15,256 nt of DNA. Source: Promethearchaeota archaeon (GTDB lineage: Archaea > Asgardarchaeota > Lokiarchaeia > Sigynarchaeales > SOKP01). The DNA lies in the NCBI GenBank assembly GCA_016839845.1, contig JAEOTL010000475.1, positions 1 to 15,256 on the forward strand. The letters are read 5' to 3'. The notes under the pieces were generated by a model. It was not told where the DNA came from and did no database searches. It saw only the letters and a program-made list of their open reading frames with translations. A program made the position numbers and the translations under genes. Shown one piece after another: positions 7,454 to 14,558 of the stretch; positions within the stretch are counted from its first letter, which is position 1, and the number at the start of each line of letters is the position of its first letter.

Positions 7454-8128
7454 ATACATCTGACTATTATCCTAGTAGATTGTGGAATAGAAGTAATTCC
7501 TAAAGAAATTAGAGATGCTCCCGCTGTAAAGAATAATTTTTCCCCGCAGATATACTCTTCCCAGCTTTTAGATAATGCCCTGCATCACACAGCAATGAAA
7601 AATCTTAAAAATGCTGAAAGAAGAGGGAGACCGGATATTACCCATTTATGTTTACTTAATGCTTTAGGATCCCCCGCTAATAAAAGTGGTGATTTAAACC
7701 TTTTCCTTCACACCACTCATAATAGAATATTTAAAATTAATCCAGAAATTAGAATTGCCCGAAATTACAATCGATTCAAGGGATTAATGGCAAAACTCCT
7801 GATTGATGGATCTATCAAAGTAAATGGGACCTATTTAATTTCACAAATCGAGGGAGGATTGCAAAAATTGATTAATAAATACAAATCTTCAGAAGTCTCT
7901 ATATTATCTAGTAAAGGAGAATTAATTAGAGATTTCGGTCAACTGTTCGATGTTGATTCCTCAAAAGAAAAAATTATAATTATTGGTGGTTTTCAGAAAG
8001 GTAGCTTCTCTGATGAGATTTTAAAGTTATCAAAGAATATATTCTCGATTTCAAAGTACTCATTAGATGCATGGGTTGCCGTAAGTAAGATTATTAGTTT
8101 CTATGAAATAACTCATAATCTAATCTAA
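7454..8128 (+). CDS. nep1: Nep1/Emg1 rRNA pseudouridine N1-methyltransferase with a non-standard start
   Basis: The family block RGRPDITHLCLLNALGSP, the segment INPEIRIARNYNRFKGLM, the glycine-rich IIIGGFQKGSFS and the C-terminal knot element ISKYSLDAWVAVSKIISFYE identify Nep1, a SPOUT methyltransferase acting on small-subunit rRNA. The first ATG in frame is 7595, but the frame upstream encodes the conserved first strand and following region (TIILVDCGIEVIPKEIRD... QLLDNALHHTAM), so that start is too late. Between the in-frame stop at 7448 and 7595 no ATG, GTG or TTG occurs. GGTGA at 7442-7446 is 7 nt before ATA 7454, which gives the expected N-terminal length (224 residues). Alternatives are CTG 7460, or ATG 7440 with a one-base shift in the A6 run. 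Last gene of the operon. Confidence 0.88.
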   Translation: MHLTIILVDCGIEVIPKEIRDAPAVKNNFSPQIYSSQLLDNALHHTAMKNLKNAERRGRPDITHLCLLNALGSPANKSGDLNLFLHTTHNRIFKINPEIRIARNYNRFKGLMAKLLIDGSIKVNGTYLISQIEGGLQKLINKYKSSEVSILSSKGELIRDFGQLFDVDSSKEKIIIIGGFQKGSFSDEILKLSKNIFSISKYSLDAWVAVSKIISFYEITHNLI

Positions 8129-8166
8129 ACCTCTTAAAAAAGGAAAAGTTAAAAGATAATAAACAC

Positions 8167-8174
8167 TTTATTTC
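8167..8174 (+). promoter_or_regulatory. Candidate TATA box of tRNA-Gly
   Basis: TTTATTTC lies about 30 nt before the tRNA 5' end, compatible with a start site a few bases upstream of the tRNA. A similar CTTATTTATG precedes tRNA-Phe. Judged by position only. Confidence 0.3.
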
Positions 8175-8202
8175 ATACTGTTTTTGATGATACAAGCATT
8201 AT

Positions 8203-8274
8203 GCGCTCGTTGTGTAGCGGCTATCATCCAGGACTTCCAATTCTGGGACCCGGGTTCAATTCCCGGCGGGCGCA
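8203..8274 (+). tRNA. tRNA-Gly (anticodon UCC)
   Basis: A complete 72-nt cloverleaf: acceptor GCGCTCG with CGGGCGC (one G-U pair) and discriminator A, D arm with GCGG loop, anticodon stem CAGGA with TTCTG around the loop CTTCCAA (anticodon TCC), variable GGAC, and T arm CCGGG-TTCAATT-CCCGG. No intron and no encoded CCA. It reads GGA (and possibly GGG) glycine codons. Confidence 0.97.
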
Positions 8275-8372
8275 TACTTAACACACTATTCCCCTATAAA
8301 TTGGAAAAGTAAATAAGGACTTATTTTAAGAAAACCATAAACATAAATTTACAAACTTGTATATACTAGATG

Positions 8373-8441
8373 AAAAAGCGCCAGGCATTTTTTTTTTCCA
8401 TTTCCATATAAGATCACTTTTTTATTGAACTGGCGTTTTTT
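8373..8441. repeat. 12-bp inverted repeat enclosing a T-rich 45-nt loop
   Basis: AAAAAGCGCCAG (8373-8384) pairs with CTGGCGTTTTTT (8430-8441), all twelve positions with one G-U. The loop holds a T10 run at 8388-8397. It lies in the 260-nt gap between tRNA-Gly and the radical-SAM gene. TATATA at about 8360-8366 lies just upstream. It could be a terminator-like RNA hairpin, a small RNA or a remnant of a short mobile element. No coding sequence is seen in the gap. Confidence 0.6.
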
Positions 8442-8534
8442 CCTATTTTAACACCCAAATACAATACTCTATACTTATCAATAATCTTAAATGTCTAATT
8501 TTATTATTGAGAATCAAAGGTTTAAATCAAAATT

Positions 8535-9671
8535 ATGGTCAAGTATAGATACAAGGAATTTAAATCAGTTTTAAACAAGTTAAAGTATCCTGATTCATGG
8601 TTTTGGTCACGTTATACTTTGAATCCATATTCAGGATGTGCACATGCCTGTATTTATTGTGACGCACGAAGTCAGCGCTACTATTTAGAAGATTTTGAAA
8701 ATGAAGTCATTATCAAAACCGATTTTGCTAAAAAACTGGATCTACGACTTAAAAGAGCAAGAACATTATTGCCCGATGTAATAGCTCCAGGGGGAGTAAA
8801 CGACGCATACCAACCTATTGAACAAAAAGTTGAAAATACCCGAAAAGTGTTACAAGTTATAGCTAAACATCAATATCCCATAAATATTGCCACCAAATCA
8901 AAATTAGTAGTAAGAGATATTGATCTATTAAAACAAATCGCAGATGTTACCTGGTGCACAGTAGGATTTTCAATAACAACAACCGATGAAGATCTTGCGA
9001 ATTTCTTAGAGCCCTACTCATCACTTCCTTCAGAACGGTACGAAGCATTAAAAAAGATTAAAAAGGAAGCCCCCCAAGTTCAAGTCGGTACATATTTCAT
9101 GCCGATAATCCCCTTTTTAGAAGATGACGATGAGAATATAGAGAATGTAATTAAACAATCTCGTGAAGCAGGAGCAGATTTTTTATTGTTTTCACCAGGA
9201 TTGACATTACGTGACTCCCAAGCGGACTATTTTCTTAATAAGTTGAAAAACAGTAAATACAAACAAATAGTTAAACCAATGTTGGAATTATTTAAGGGGC
9301 AGATATATCCCCCAGCTGATTATGCCCGAAAATTACACCCCAAATTGTTAAGCTTATGCGAGAAATATAATTTACCTATAAGAGTAAAACGGTGGATTCC
9401 ATCCGATTATCGTAAATGGAATTATCGAATTTCAGAGATCTTGTTAAATCGGGAGTATAAAGACGCTTTAAAAACCGGAAAATCGAATAAATCGATGATG
9501 TGGGCAGGATTAAATCTGAATAATCTCGATAAATCTATATTAGAGGTTTACCGGAGAGGAGAACTATCTAGTTTACCAAATTTTAACAAACAAGTTATTG
9601 ACCTAGTCGTCCCTTATCTCGAAAAAAGTAGATCACTAAAACAAAAAACAGGAATAGATCACTTTTTATGA
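8535..9671 (+). CDS. Radical SAM protein, spore-photoproduct-lyase-like (SPL family)
   Basis: The 378-residue protein has the radical SAM cluster motif C35-x3-C39-x2-C42 in the context PYSGCAHACIYCDAR, followed by PGGVNDAYQPIE, TKSKLVVRDIDLL and a TIM-barrel-like series (GFSITTTDEDL, VGTYFMPIIPFLED). This layout is that of the SplB/Rv2578c-like radical SAM group. SPL itself repairs spore photoproduct in DNA, but most archaeal relatives have no proven substrate, so repair is inference here. The TGA stop overlaps the ATG of the AlkD-type gene by 4 nt (ATGA), which indicates translational coupling and supports a nucleic-acid repair or modification role. Confidence 0.85.
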   Translation: MVKYRYKEFKSVLNKLKYPDSWFWSRYTLNPYSGCAHACIYCDARSQRYYLEDFENEVIIKTDFAKKLDLRLKRARTLLPDVIAPGGVNDAYQPIEQKVENTRKVLQVIAKHQYPINIATKSKLVVRDIDLLKQIADVTWCTVGFSITTTDEDLANFLEPYSSLPSERYEALKKIKKEAPQVQVGTYFMPIIPFLEDDDENIENVIKQSREAGADFLLFSPGLTLRDSQADYFLNKLKNSKYKQIVKPMLELFKGQIYPPADYARKLHPKLLSLCEKYNLPIRVKRWIPSDYRKWNYRISEILLNREYKDALKTGKSNKSMMWAGLNLNNLDKSILEVYRRGELSSLPNFNKQVIDLVVPYLEKSRSLKQKTGIDHFL

Positions 9672-10408
9672 TTGAAGAAATTATAGTGGAAATTACATCG
9701 CACCTAAAGAAAAATAGTCCTCGTTTAACTGAAGAGCAGTTATCACGTATATATAAGATTATAAATTCAAATAATCCTAATTTTGTTGCTTATGGAACTA
9801 AACATTCGGATATCGAAAAATTTGTAAGAGAAGTTCAGAATAAATTCGAACTTAAATACAAAGACGGGTTAGAAATCTTTGAAAATCTGATAAAATCTAA
9901 TGTACATGATGAAAAAATAGCAGGAATATTTTTGTTAAATAGGTTTAAAAAGGATTTCAATGTTGATACACTGAGTCTGGTAGGCCAATTAATCCCAAAT
10001 TACTACGATACATGGGCTATAACCGATACGACGATGATACGAGTACTTGGACCGTTTCTAGCGAAGAAAGGTAATGAGGCCCTAGCTGAAAATATCATTA
10101 CTAGTTGGTCGAAATCAGAACATTTATGGCATAGAAGGGCATCCATGGTTATTTTACTTAAAATTATAATGGTTAACAAGGAATTTGATGCTGATTACGT
10201 ATTTGCATTAGTAGAAAAGATGAGAAACTATCCTGAAGATTATATCCATAAGGGAATTGGATGGTTATTAAAAACCTGTTCAAAATATGAACCAAATGTC
10301 ATTTATGAGTATTTAATGAATAATAAGAAAAAATTCCCTCGATTAATTCTTCGATATGCTAGCGAAAAATTACCTATAGAAATGCGTATGCAGGTTTTAA
10401 ATAGATAA
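9668..10408 (+). CDS. DNA alkylation repair protein, AlkD-like HEAT-repeat family
   Basis: The 246-residue all-helical protein has features of AlkD: YYDTWAITDTT with W116 and D120, EHLWHRRASMVILL with W154, R156 and R157, and DYIHKGIGWLLK with W199. In AlkD the corresponding Trp, Asp, Arg and Trp residues line the cleft that removes positively charged alkylated bases without base flipping. Identification rests on these motifs and the length; substrate is inference. It overlaps the radical-SAM gene by 4 nt. Confidence 0.85.
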   Translation: MIEEIIVEITSHLKKNSPRLTEEQLSRIYKIINSNNPNFVAYGTKHSDIEKFVREVQNKFELKYKDGLEIFENLIKSNVHDEKIAGIFLLNRFKKDFNVDTLSLVGQLIPNYYDTWAITDTTMIRVLGPFLAKKGNEALAENIITSWSKSEHLWHRRASMVILLKIIMVNKEFDADYVFALVEKMRNYPEDYIHKGIGWLLKTCSKYEPNVIYEYLMNNKKKFPRLILRYASEKLPIEMRMQVLNR

Positions 10409-10485
10409 AACCATCACCTTGTTGTTGGTTCTTCCACCTGAAAATAATTAAAAATAAAATCCCGGCAGAATTTTAATGAAATTAT

Positions 10486-11460
10486 ATGCTAACGTGTGAA
10501 AAAATCGAAGTTGGGGTATTTCTCGTAAGATCAGCTTCTCGATTTGGGGATACATGTAATGGTATCTTGATCAAAAATTCAGGTAATTCGGGAAATATCT
10601 TAATTGACTGTAATTTCGAGAAATCTGAGCTTAAAGAATTACTTGAGCAGTTAAATTACAAAATTGCAGCATATTTTGCTTCCCACACACATCTAGATCA
10701 TGTAAGCAATATTAACTTTTATGAGGATCATGGCATTGAGATCTATTGTCCTATTCCTGAGGACAGATACTTAAAAGATATGGGCGTTTTTATAAGAGAA
10801 AATGGGATGGTTGATTATGGAGTTGATGAAATCTTCAGAAAAACCATCTATGAAGAGCTTAACTTTAAAAACTTGACAGATGTCACCCCAATAGAACCTA
10901 ATTCTAAATTTCATTATGGAAATGTAACTTTGAAGACATTGCCCATACCAGGTCATTCACCTGGTCAAATAGCATTTATGGTGAGCAGGAAAGATGGTGA
11001 GAAAAAGAAGGTATTATTTGTTTCTGATATAGGTATTGAAAGAACAGGTCCTTGGTACGGATTAAAGCATTGTAGTTTGAACGAATACAGGAATTCTCTT
11101 AATAAAATCGAAGCCCTTTATTTGAAAAACCATGCAGATAACATCATTCTTGCAAGTAGTCATAGTGACCCTTTTATTGGGAAGCAACCAGACATATTTA
11201 AGAAGGCTCTACGAAAAATTGAGAGTAATGAAACGAAAGTTTTGAATTTGTTTAAACCAGGAGAGCCTAAGAGCCTAAATGATATAACCCTTAAAGGAAC
11301 TTTTTATCCAATAAAGTTTGTAGCAAATTTACCCCCAAATATGAAAAGGATTCATGATTGCTGGGAAGGCTACATTATGTTACATCATATAAATGAACTT
11401 ATCGAGAAAGATATACTAAAGGTGGTTGATCCAGCACAAAAAACTTTTATTTTGAAGTAG
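10486..11460 (+). CDS. Metallo-beta-lactamase-fold hydrolase
   Basis: The 324-residue protein has every metal ligand of a two-metal MBL hydrolase: H67-x-H69-x-D71-H72 (SHTHLDHV), H157 in PGHSPGQ, D181 in VSDIG and H226. After about residue 235 a C-terminal part with a winged-helix look (FKPGEPKSLNDI, then EGYIMLHHINELIEKDIL) resembles LACTB2-type nucleases or glyoxalase-like MBL proteins. The substrate cannot be read from sequence. It starts at ATG 10486, 77 nt after the AlkD-type gene, with an AT-rich TATA-like stretch around 10440-10458, so it may have its own promoter. Confidence 0.85.
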   Translation: MLTCEKIEVGVFLVRSASRFGDTCNGILIKNSGNSGNILIDCNFEKSELKELLEQLNYKIAAYFASHTHLDHVSNINFYEDHGIEIYCPIPEDRYLKDMGVFIRENGMVDYGVDEIFRKTIYEELNFKNLTDVTPIEPNSKFHYGNVTLKTLPIPGHSPGQIAFMVSRKDGEKKKVLFVSDIGIERTGPWYGLKHCSLNEYRNSLNKIEALYLKNHADNIILASSHSDPFIGKQPDIFKKALRKIESNETKVLNLFKPGEPKSLNDITLKGTFYPIKFVANLPPNMKRIHDCWEGYIMLHHINELIEKDILKVVDPAQKTFILK

Positions 11461-11578
11461 AATGTGAACTATTTCTAATAATTTGTAATAAGGTTATCTC
11501 CTAAATCTTAATCCCAAAAAAATAAATAGGTGCCATTTCATAATTGACCTAAACAAAAATTTTCAAAAATGATGTTTT

Positions 11579-11992
11579 ATGGGAAAAGATAAGGATAAAG
11601 ATAAGGATAAAAAAGATAAAGATAAAGAAAAGGATAAGGAAAAGAAAGACAAAGATAAAGAAAAAGACAAAGATAAAAAAGACAAGGACAAAGACAAGGA
11701 TAAAAAAGATAAAGACAAAGAGAAAGATAAAGAAAAGAAGGATAAAGAAAAAGACAAAGAAAAGGAAAAATCTTCAGAAAGCCAAGAATGGAAACTATCG
11801 ATTAGTAAGACTCTAGATAATTATACTCATGTGTATGAGAAAATTGCCAATAAATTCAAAGACATAGATAATTATATCTTAAGAGATGCGGATTCAATAA
11901 AAGATTTTATTGAGAAAGTTGAAGAAACTGTAGAAGACTTACCTGAAGAAGCTCAAAAAATCTTCGAAAAGTTCTTAAAATCTCTTGATTAG
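11579..11992 (+). CDS. Lys/Asp/Glu-rich repeat protein with a C-terminal helical domain
   Basis: The product of 137 residues has two parts. Residues 3-64 contain only Lys, Asp and Glu, in runs such as KDKDKKDKDKEKDKEK, alternating charges that favour an extended single helix or a disordered chain. Residues 65-137 are ordinary sequence with two or three amphipathic helices (YTHVYEKIANKFKDIDNYI, SIKDFIEKVEETVEDLPEEAQKIFEKFLKSL). No known family is recognised. Codons vary between GAT/GAC and AAA/AAG with the peptide preserved, and the unique C-terminal domain continues in frame, which argues for real translation. The antisense frame is also open but is only Ser/Leu/Phe low complexity. It stands alone, followed by a T10 run. 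Confidence 0.7.
   Translation: MGKDKDKDKDKKDKDKEKDKEKKDKDKEKDKDKKDKDKDKDKKDKDKEKDKEKKDKEKDKEKEKSSESQEWKLSISKTLDNYTHVYEKIANKFKDIDNYILRDADSIKDFIEKVEETVEDLPEEAQKIFEKFLKSLD
11582..11770 (+). repeat. Purine-rich degenerate hexanucleotide repeat (Lys-Asp codons)
   Basis: The stretch is almost pure A/G with T or C only at the wobble position of Asp codons. It consists of about 30 imperfect GA(T/C)-AA(A/G) units with GAA substitutions. It encodes residues 2-64 of the Lys-rich protein. Such repeats can expand or shrink by slippage. Confidence 0.85.
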
Positions 11993-12007
11993 CTAATAGA
12001 TTTCTAA

Positions 12008-12017
12008 TTTTTTTTTT
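12008..12017 (+). terminator. Oligo-T terminator after the Lys-rich gene
   Basis: A run of ten T lies 16 nt after the stop codon at 11992 in an otherwise non-coding gap. Archaeal RNA polymerase terminates at such T tracts. Confidence 0.55.
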
Positions 12018-12159
12018 ATTAATTTCTCCTGTTGCCCCAAAATTCTTTCTTTTTATATCAAGTGTGATCTCCCTAAATAATTTGTAGGGTAGGAAACTTA
12101 ATAATATTCCAAAAATAAATTATAATAATCAAAAAAAGAGATATATGAGGGAAAAAAAA

Positions 12160-13188
12160 ATGCGTTCAGCTATGATTACAGAAGTTGGAAAGATAAGTGT
12201 GCTAGATGTTCCTAAACCATCCCCAACAGATGAGCATGCTTTAGTAAAAATTACATCCGCAGGCGTTTGCCACTCAGATTTACATCTTGCTTTTGGAGAT
12301 TGGATGCCTATGCCGAACCCATCTCCCTTAGGTCACGAAGGAATAGGGATAGTTGAAGAATTGGGCCCTGGTGCTGATGCATATATTCAAAAAGGGGATA
12401 GAGTAATAATGGGCCTCGGTGGAACAGGTGGGCATTGGTGTGGAACCTGTGAGTATTGCACTGCTGGAAAAATGAATCATTGTGTAGAAAGGCAAGCATT
12501 ATTTGGTATATTTAGTGAATACATCTCTATATGGGCTCCTTCATTAGTAAAAATCCCTGAAGAGCTTGATGATACAGAAGTTCCTTTGGCATGTGGGGGT
12601 TTAACAGCATATGGAGCAATTAAAAAACTTCGGAGTCTGGGAGTACCTGAAGGTAAAAATGTAGCCATTATTGGAGCGGGTGGTGGACTTGGTCATTACG
12701 CTGTCCAGATCGCAAAAAGTTATGGATATAATGTCATCGGGGTCGATATAGGCCAGGAGAAATTAGAACTCATCAAAAAAATCGGTGCTGATCATGCAAT
12801 AGATGCCAGTGAAGCTGTGAGATTTGTTACAAAAGAATTTAAAGGACTGGATGCGTGTGTAGTATTTGCAGCAAGCGTTCCTGCTTATAATCTTGGAATT
12901 CAATTACTCAAAGTTGGAGGGACATTAGTTGGAGCGGGCATGCCAGCATTTAGTGAGGGATCAATAACATTAACACCATTTCAATTAGTAATGAAAGATT
13001 TATGTATCGCTGGATCCTTAACTGGCACTGTAGAAGATATGAAAGAATTAGTTCAATTAGCTGTTGATGGTAAGGTTAAAACACATGTCGGAAGGACTGC
13101 TAAACTCTCAGAAATCAATGAAGTATTTGCCGAAATGAAGGAAGGAAAATTCGTGGGAAGAGCCATTATTAATAATATGATGGAATAA
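12160..13188 (+). CDS. Zinc-dependent alcohol dehydrogenase (medium-chain MDR family)
   Basis: Residue numbers count from the upstream ATG 12145. Catalytic zinc ligands are C42 (GVCHSD), H64-E65 (GHEG) and C150. The structural-zinc lobe has C99, C102, C105 and C113. The Rossmann motif GAGGGLG (177-183) is followed by D201 after the second strand, pointing to NAD rather than NADP. Length fits tetrameric MDR alcohol dehydrogenases, cytosolic enzymes that interconvert alcohols and aldehydes. I prefer ATG 12160: GAGGG at 12147-12151 lies 8 nt ahead and the product then starts MRSAMITE, as the family does. ATG 12145 would add MREKK. TATA-like sequence lies at about 12110-12127. It has no close operon partner, but HAD hydrolase follows on the same strand. 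Confidence 0.95.
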   Translation: MRSAMITEVGKISVLDVPKPSPTDEHALVKITSAGVCHSDLHLAFGDWMPMPNPSPLGHEGIGIVEELGPGADAYIQKGDRVIMGLGGTGGHWCGTCEYCTAGKMNHCVERQALFGIFSEYISIWAPSLVKIPEELDDTEVPLACGGLTAYGAIKKLRSLGVPEGKNVAIIGAGGGLGHYAVQIAKSYGYNVIGVDIGQEKLELIKKIGADHAIDASEAVRFVTKEFKGLDACVVFAASVPAYNLGIQLLKVGGTLVGAGMPAFSEGSITLTPFQLVMKDLCIAGSLTGTVEDMKELVQLAVDGKVKTHVGRTAKLSEINEVFAEMKEGKFVGRAIINNMME

Positions 13189-13241
13189 TGGCAGTTTAAA
13201 GTGTTCTAATCACGAAAAAATGATAAATCTATTTACCTTAC

Positions 13242-13249
13242 TTTTTTTT
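13242..13249 (+). terminator. Oligo-T terminator after the alcohol dehydrogenase
   Basis: T8 lies 54 nt after the stop codon at 13188 and before the HAD gene. It is a plausible archaeal termination tract; no hairpin is needed. Confidence 0.4.
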
Positions 13250-13303
13250 ATTACTTCTTATTATGGTGTTCCTAATTAATAAAGAAAGAAGAAGAAGTGC
13301 ACG

Positions 13304-13984
13304 ATGAAGTATAAAGCTGTTATTTTTGACTTGTTTGGTACTCTTGTCGATAGTTATTCGGTTCAAGGATACAATAAATTATTAGCAGATATGGCTTCAG
13401 CTCTCCAATTGCCCGTGAATGATTTTTCACAGCCCTGGCGTGATACAACCTACGAACGTGGGACCGGGATTTTTAAAACCACCAGAGAAAGCATCAGATA
13501 TATTTGTAAAATGCTTAAATTTCCCGTCAGTGAGGAAAATATAGAGAAATGTGAGCAGATCAGACGAGAAACTACCCGTAGAGCCTTAACTCCTAAACAT
13601 GGAGCTATTACTATTTTAGAAACTCTCAGAGGGGTAGGATATAAGATTGGGCTGATAACTAACTGCTCTGCCGAAGTACCCCTCATGTGGCGGGATACAG
13701 AATTTTCTTCGCTATTCGATGTTACGATATTTTCTGCTTCGGTAGGCATGAAAAAGCCCAACCCTCGCATATATACTATGGCATGTGAACAACTGGGTGT
13801 TGATCCTAATGAATGCCTGTATCTCGGAGATGGTGACAGCAATGAACTAACGGGAGCCTCTGAGGTAGGAATGGATGCGGTTATGATCCGCGATCCCAAT
13901 GAAAAAGATCCTTACCGCTTAGTGGAAGTAGAATGGCATGGTAGAAAAATTGAAAAATTCTCAGAAATATTGAATCTGCTTTAA
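13304..13984 (+). CDS. HAD-superfamily hydrolase (subfamily IA)
   Basis: The 226-residue protein carries all four HAD motifs: motif I FDLFGT with nucleophile D9, motif II LITNC (T119), motif III K150/K151-P (GMKKPNPRIY) and motif IV GDGDSNEL (D176, D178). A helical cap lies between motif I and II (about 15-95). The second motif I aspartate is replaced by Phe in DLFGT, a pattern seen in haloacid dehalogenase-type members and in some phosphatases, so a C-type substrate cannot be excluded and the reaction is not settled. Its GC content looks slightly higher than that of its neighbours. A short copy of its 3' end lies about 270 nt downstream. Confidence 0.9.
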   Translation: MKYKAVIFDLFGTLVDSYSVQGYNKLLADMASALQLPVNDFSQPWRDTTYERGTGIFKTTRESIRYICKMLKFPVSEENIEKCEQIRRETTRRALTPKHGAITILETLRGVGYKIGLITNCSAEVPLMWRDTEFSSLFDVTIFSASVGMKKPNPRIYTMACEQLGVDPNECLYLGDGDSNELTGASEVGMDAVMIRDPNEKDPYRLVEVEWHGRKIEKFSEILNLL

Positions 13985-14258
13985 TTAGTTAGAAACATGA
14001 TAATTACATATGGCTAGTGTAATATGAAACTATATATACGATAATGTTCTAATTCTTCTTTGGAAGGGAAAATTAATCTAAGATAATCTGAGTTAACATT
14101 GGATATGAGTACCCTATCCGGGGTTCACCAAAATTCGCCCTAAATTAAACTCTCTTGAGTTTAATACTCTCCCTGATTTTTAAAAACTTGGCTCGGATTT
14201 CTACTCCCTTCTCAATTTGAAAAATTCTCGGAAATTATGGATCTGCTGTAATTTAATT
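13947..14258 (+). repeat. Direct repeat: HAD gene 3' end and a partial copy downstream
   Basis: The end of the HAD gene (about 13947-13990, encoding IEKFSEILNLL-stop) recurs at about 14213-14258, where one frame reads FEKFSEIMDLL-stop. The two copies share most bases over about 40 nt. Similarity upstream of the second copy is not seen, so it is a scrap of a duplicated or recombined gene, not a gene. Confidence 0.6.
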
Positions 14259-14406
14259 GAGATTTCAAGTTCCCCCATAAAAAAAATTTTGTTAAAAGAC
14301 TTTTTTGAAGACTAAAAAGATTTTTATGAGATTTTTTACTTTAATTTGTATCTTATTTATGATTATAGGTTATTGTTGATCAAAAAATAAGATAAAACAT
14401 TAGAAA
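13985..14406. other. Non-coding stretch with two hairpins and a gene scrap
   Basis: No gene is supported in these 422 nt. The stretch holds a TATATATA element near 14030, a hairpin GGATA-N9-TATCC at 14101-14119, a perfect 8-bp hairpin TTAAACTC-TCTT-GAGTTTAA at 14145-14164, and the copy of the HAD 3' end. A TATA-like CTTATTTATG at 14352-14361 probably serves tRNA-Phe. Confidence 0.5.
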
Positions 14407-14444
14407 GCCAAGGTGGCGTAGCCCGGGAACGCACCAGACTGAAG

Positions 14445-14474
14445 TGTCTTATTTATCAATCAAAGACCTCGGTT
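14445..14474 (+). other. tRNA-Phe intron 1 (30 nt, position 37/38)
   Basis: It forms a BHB-like motif. The outer helix is CCAGA with TCTGG. The central helix is CTGA (14439-14442) with TCGG (14469-14472). The bulges are AGT and TTA, each cut after the second base. The intron stem is GTCTT (14446-14450) with AAGAC (14463-14467). One extra C at 14468 departs from the strict motif. Confidence 0.88.
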
Positions 14475-14488
14475 ATCTGGGTATCGAG

Positions 14489-14520
14489 AAAAATCTGGCT
14501 ATTTCAACCATTTTCGGCAA
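14489..14520 (+). other. tRNA-Phe intron 2 (32 nt, position 51/52 in the T stem)
   Basis: Removal joins GAG to GG and gives the T-stem strand GAGGG, complementary to CCCTC. The intron stem is AAAAT (14490-14494) with ATTTT (14510-14514). The central helix is relaxed: UCG (14484-14486) pairs with CGG (14515-14517), with one U-G pair. The bulges AGA and AAG would be cut after the second base. Confidence 0.82.
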
Positions 14521-14527
14521 GGTTCAA

Positions 14528-14558
14528 AAAAAAAGCCCGTAATCGAGCTTATTGGGGA
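14528..14558 (+). other. tRNA-Phe intron 3 (about 31 nt, T loop)
   Basis: It separates TTCAA from CT in the T loop (TTCAACT). The exact ends are uncertain by one or two bases, since TTC|GACT is also acceptable. The intron stem is AAGC (14533-14536 region) with GCTT (14547-14550). TTCA can pair with TGGG before the 3' end, a relaxed motif. Confidence 0.75.

Noticed and set aside
11563..11757. Minus-strand Ser/Leu/Phe frame opposite the Lys-rich gene
   Set aside because: It is the reverse complement of a purine-rich repeat, open only because of low complexity.
11582..11770. CRISPR-like array
   Set aside because: The repeat is a degenerate coding hexamer without unique spacers.
13450..13899. 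Minus-strand open frame of 149 codons
   Set aside because: It is antisense to the HAD hydrolase, whose four motifs are intact.
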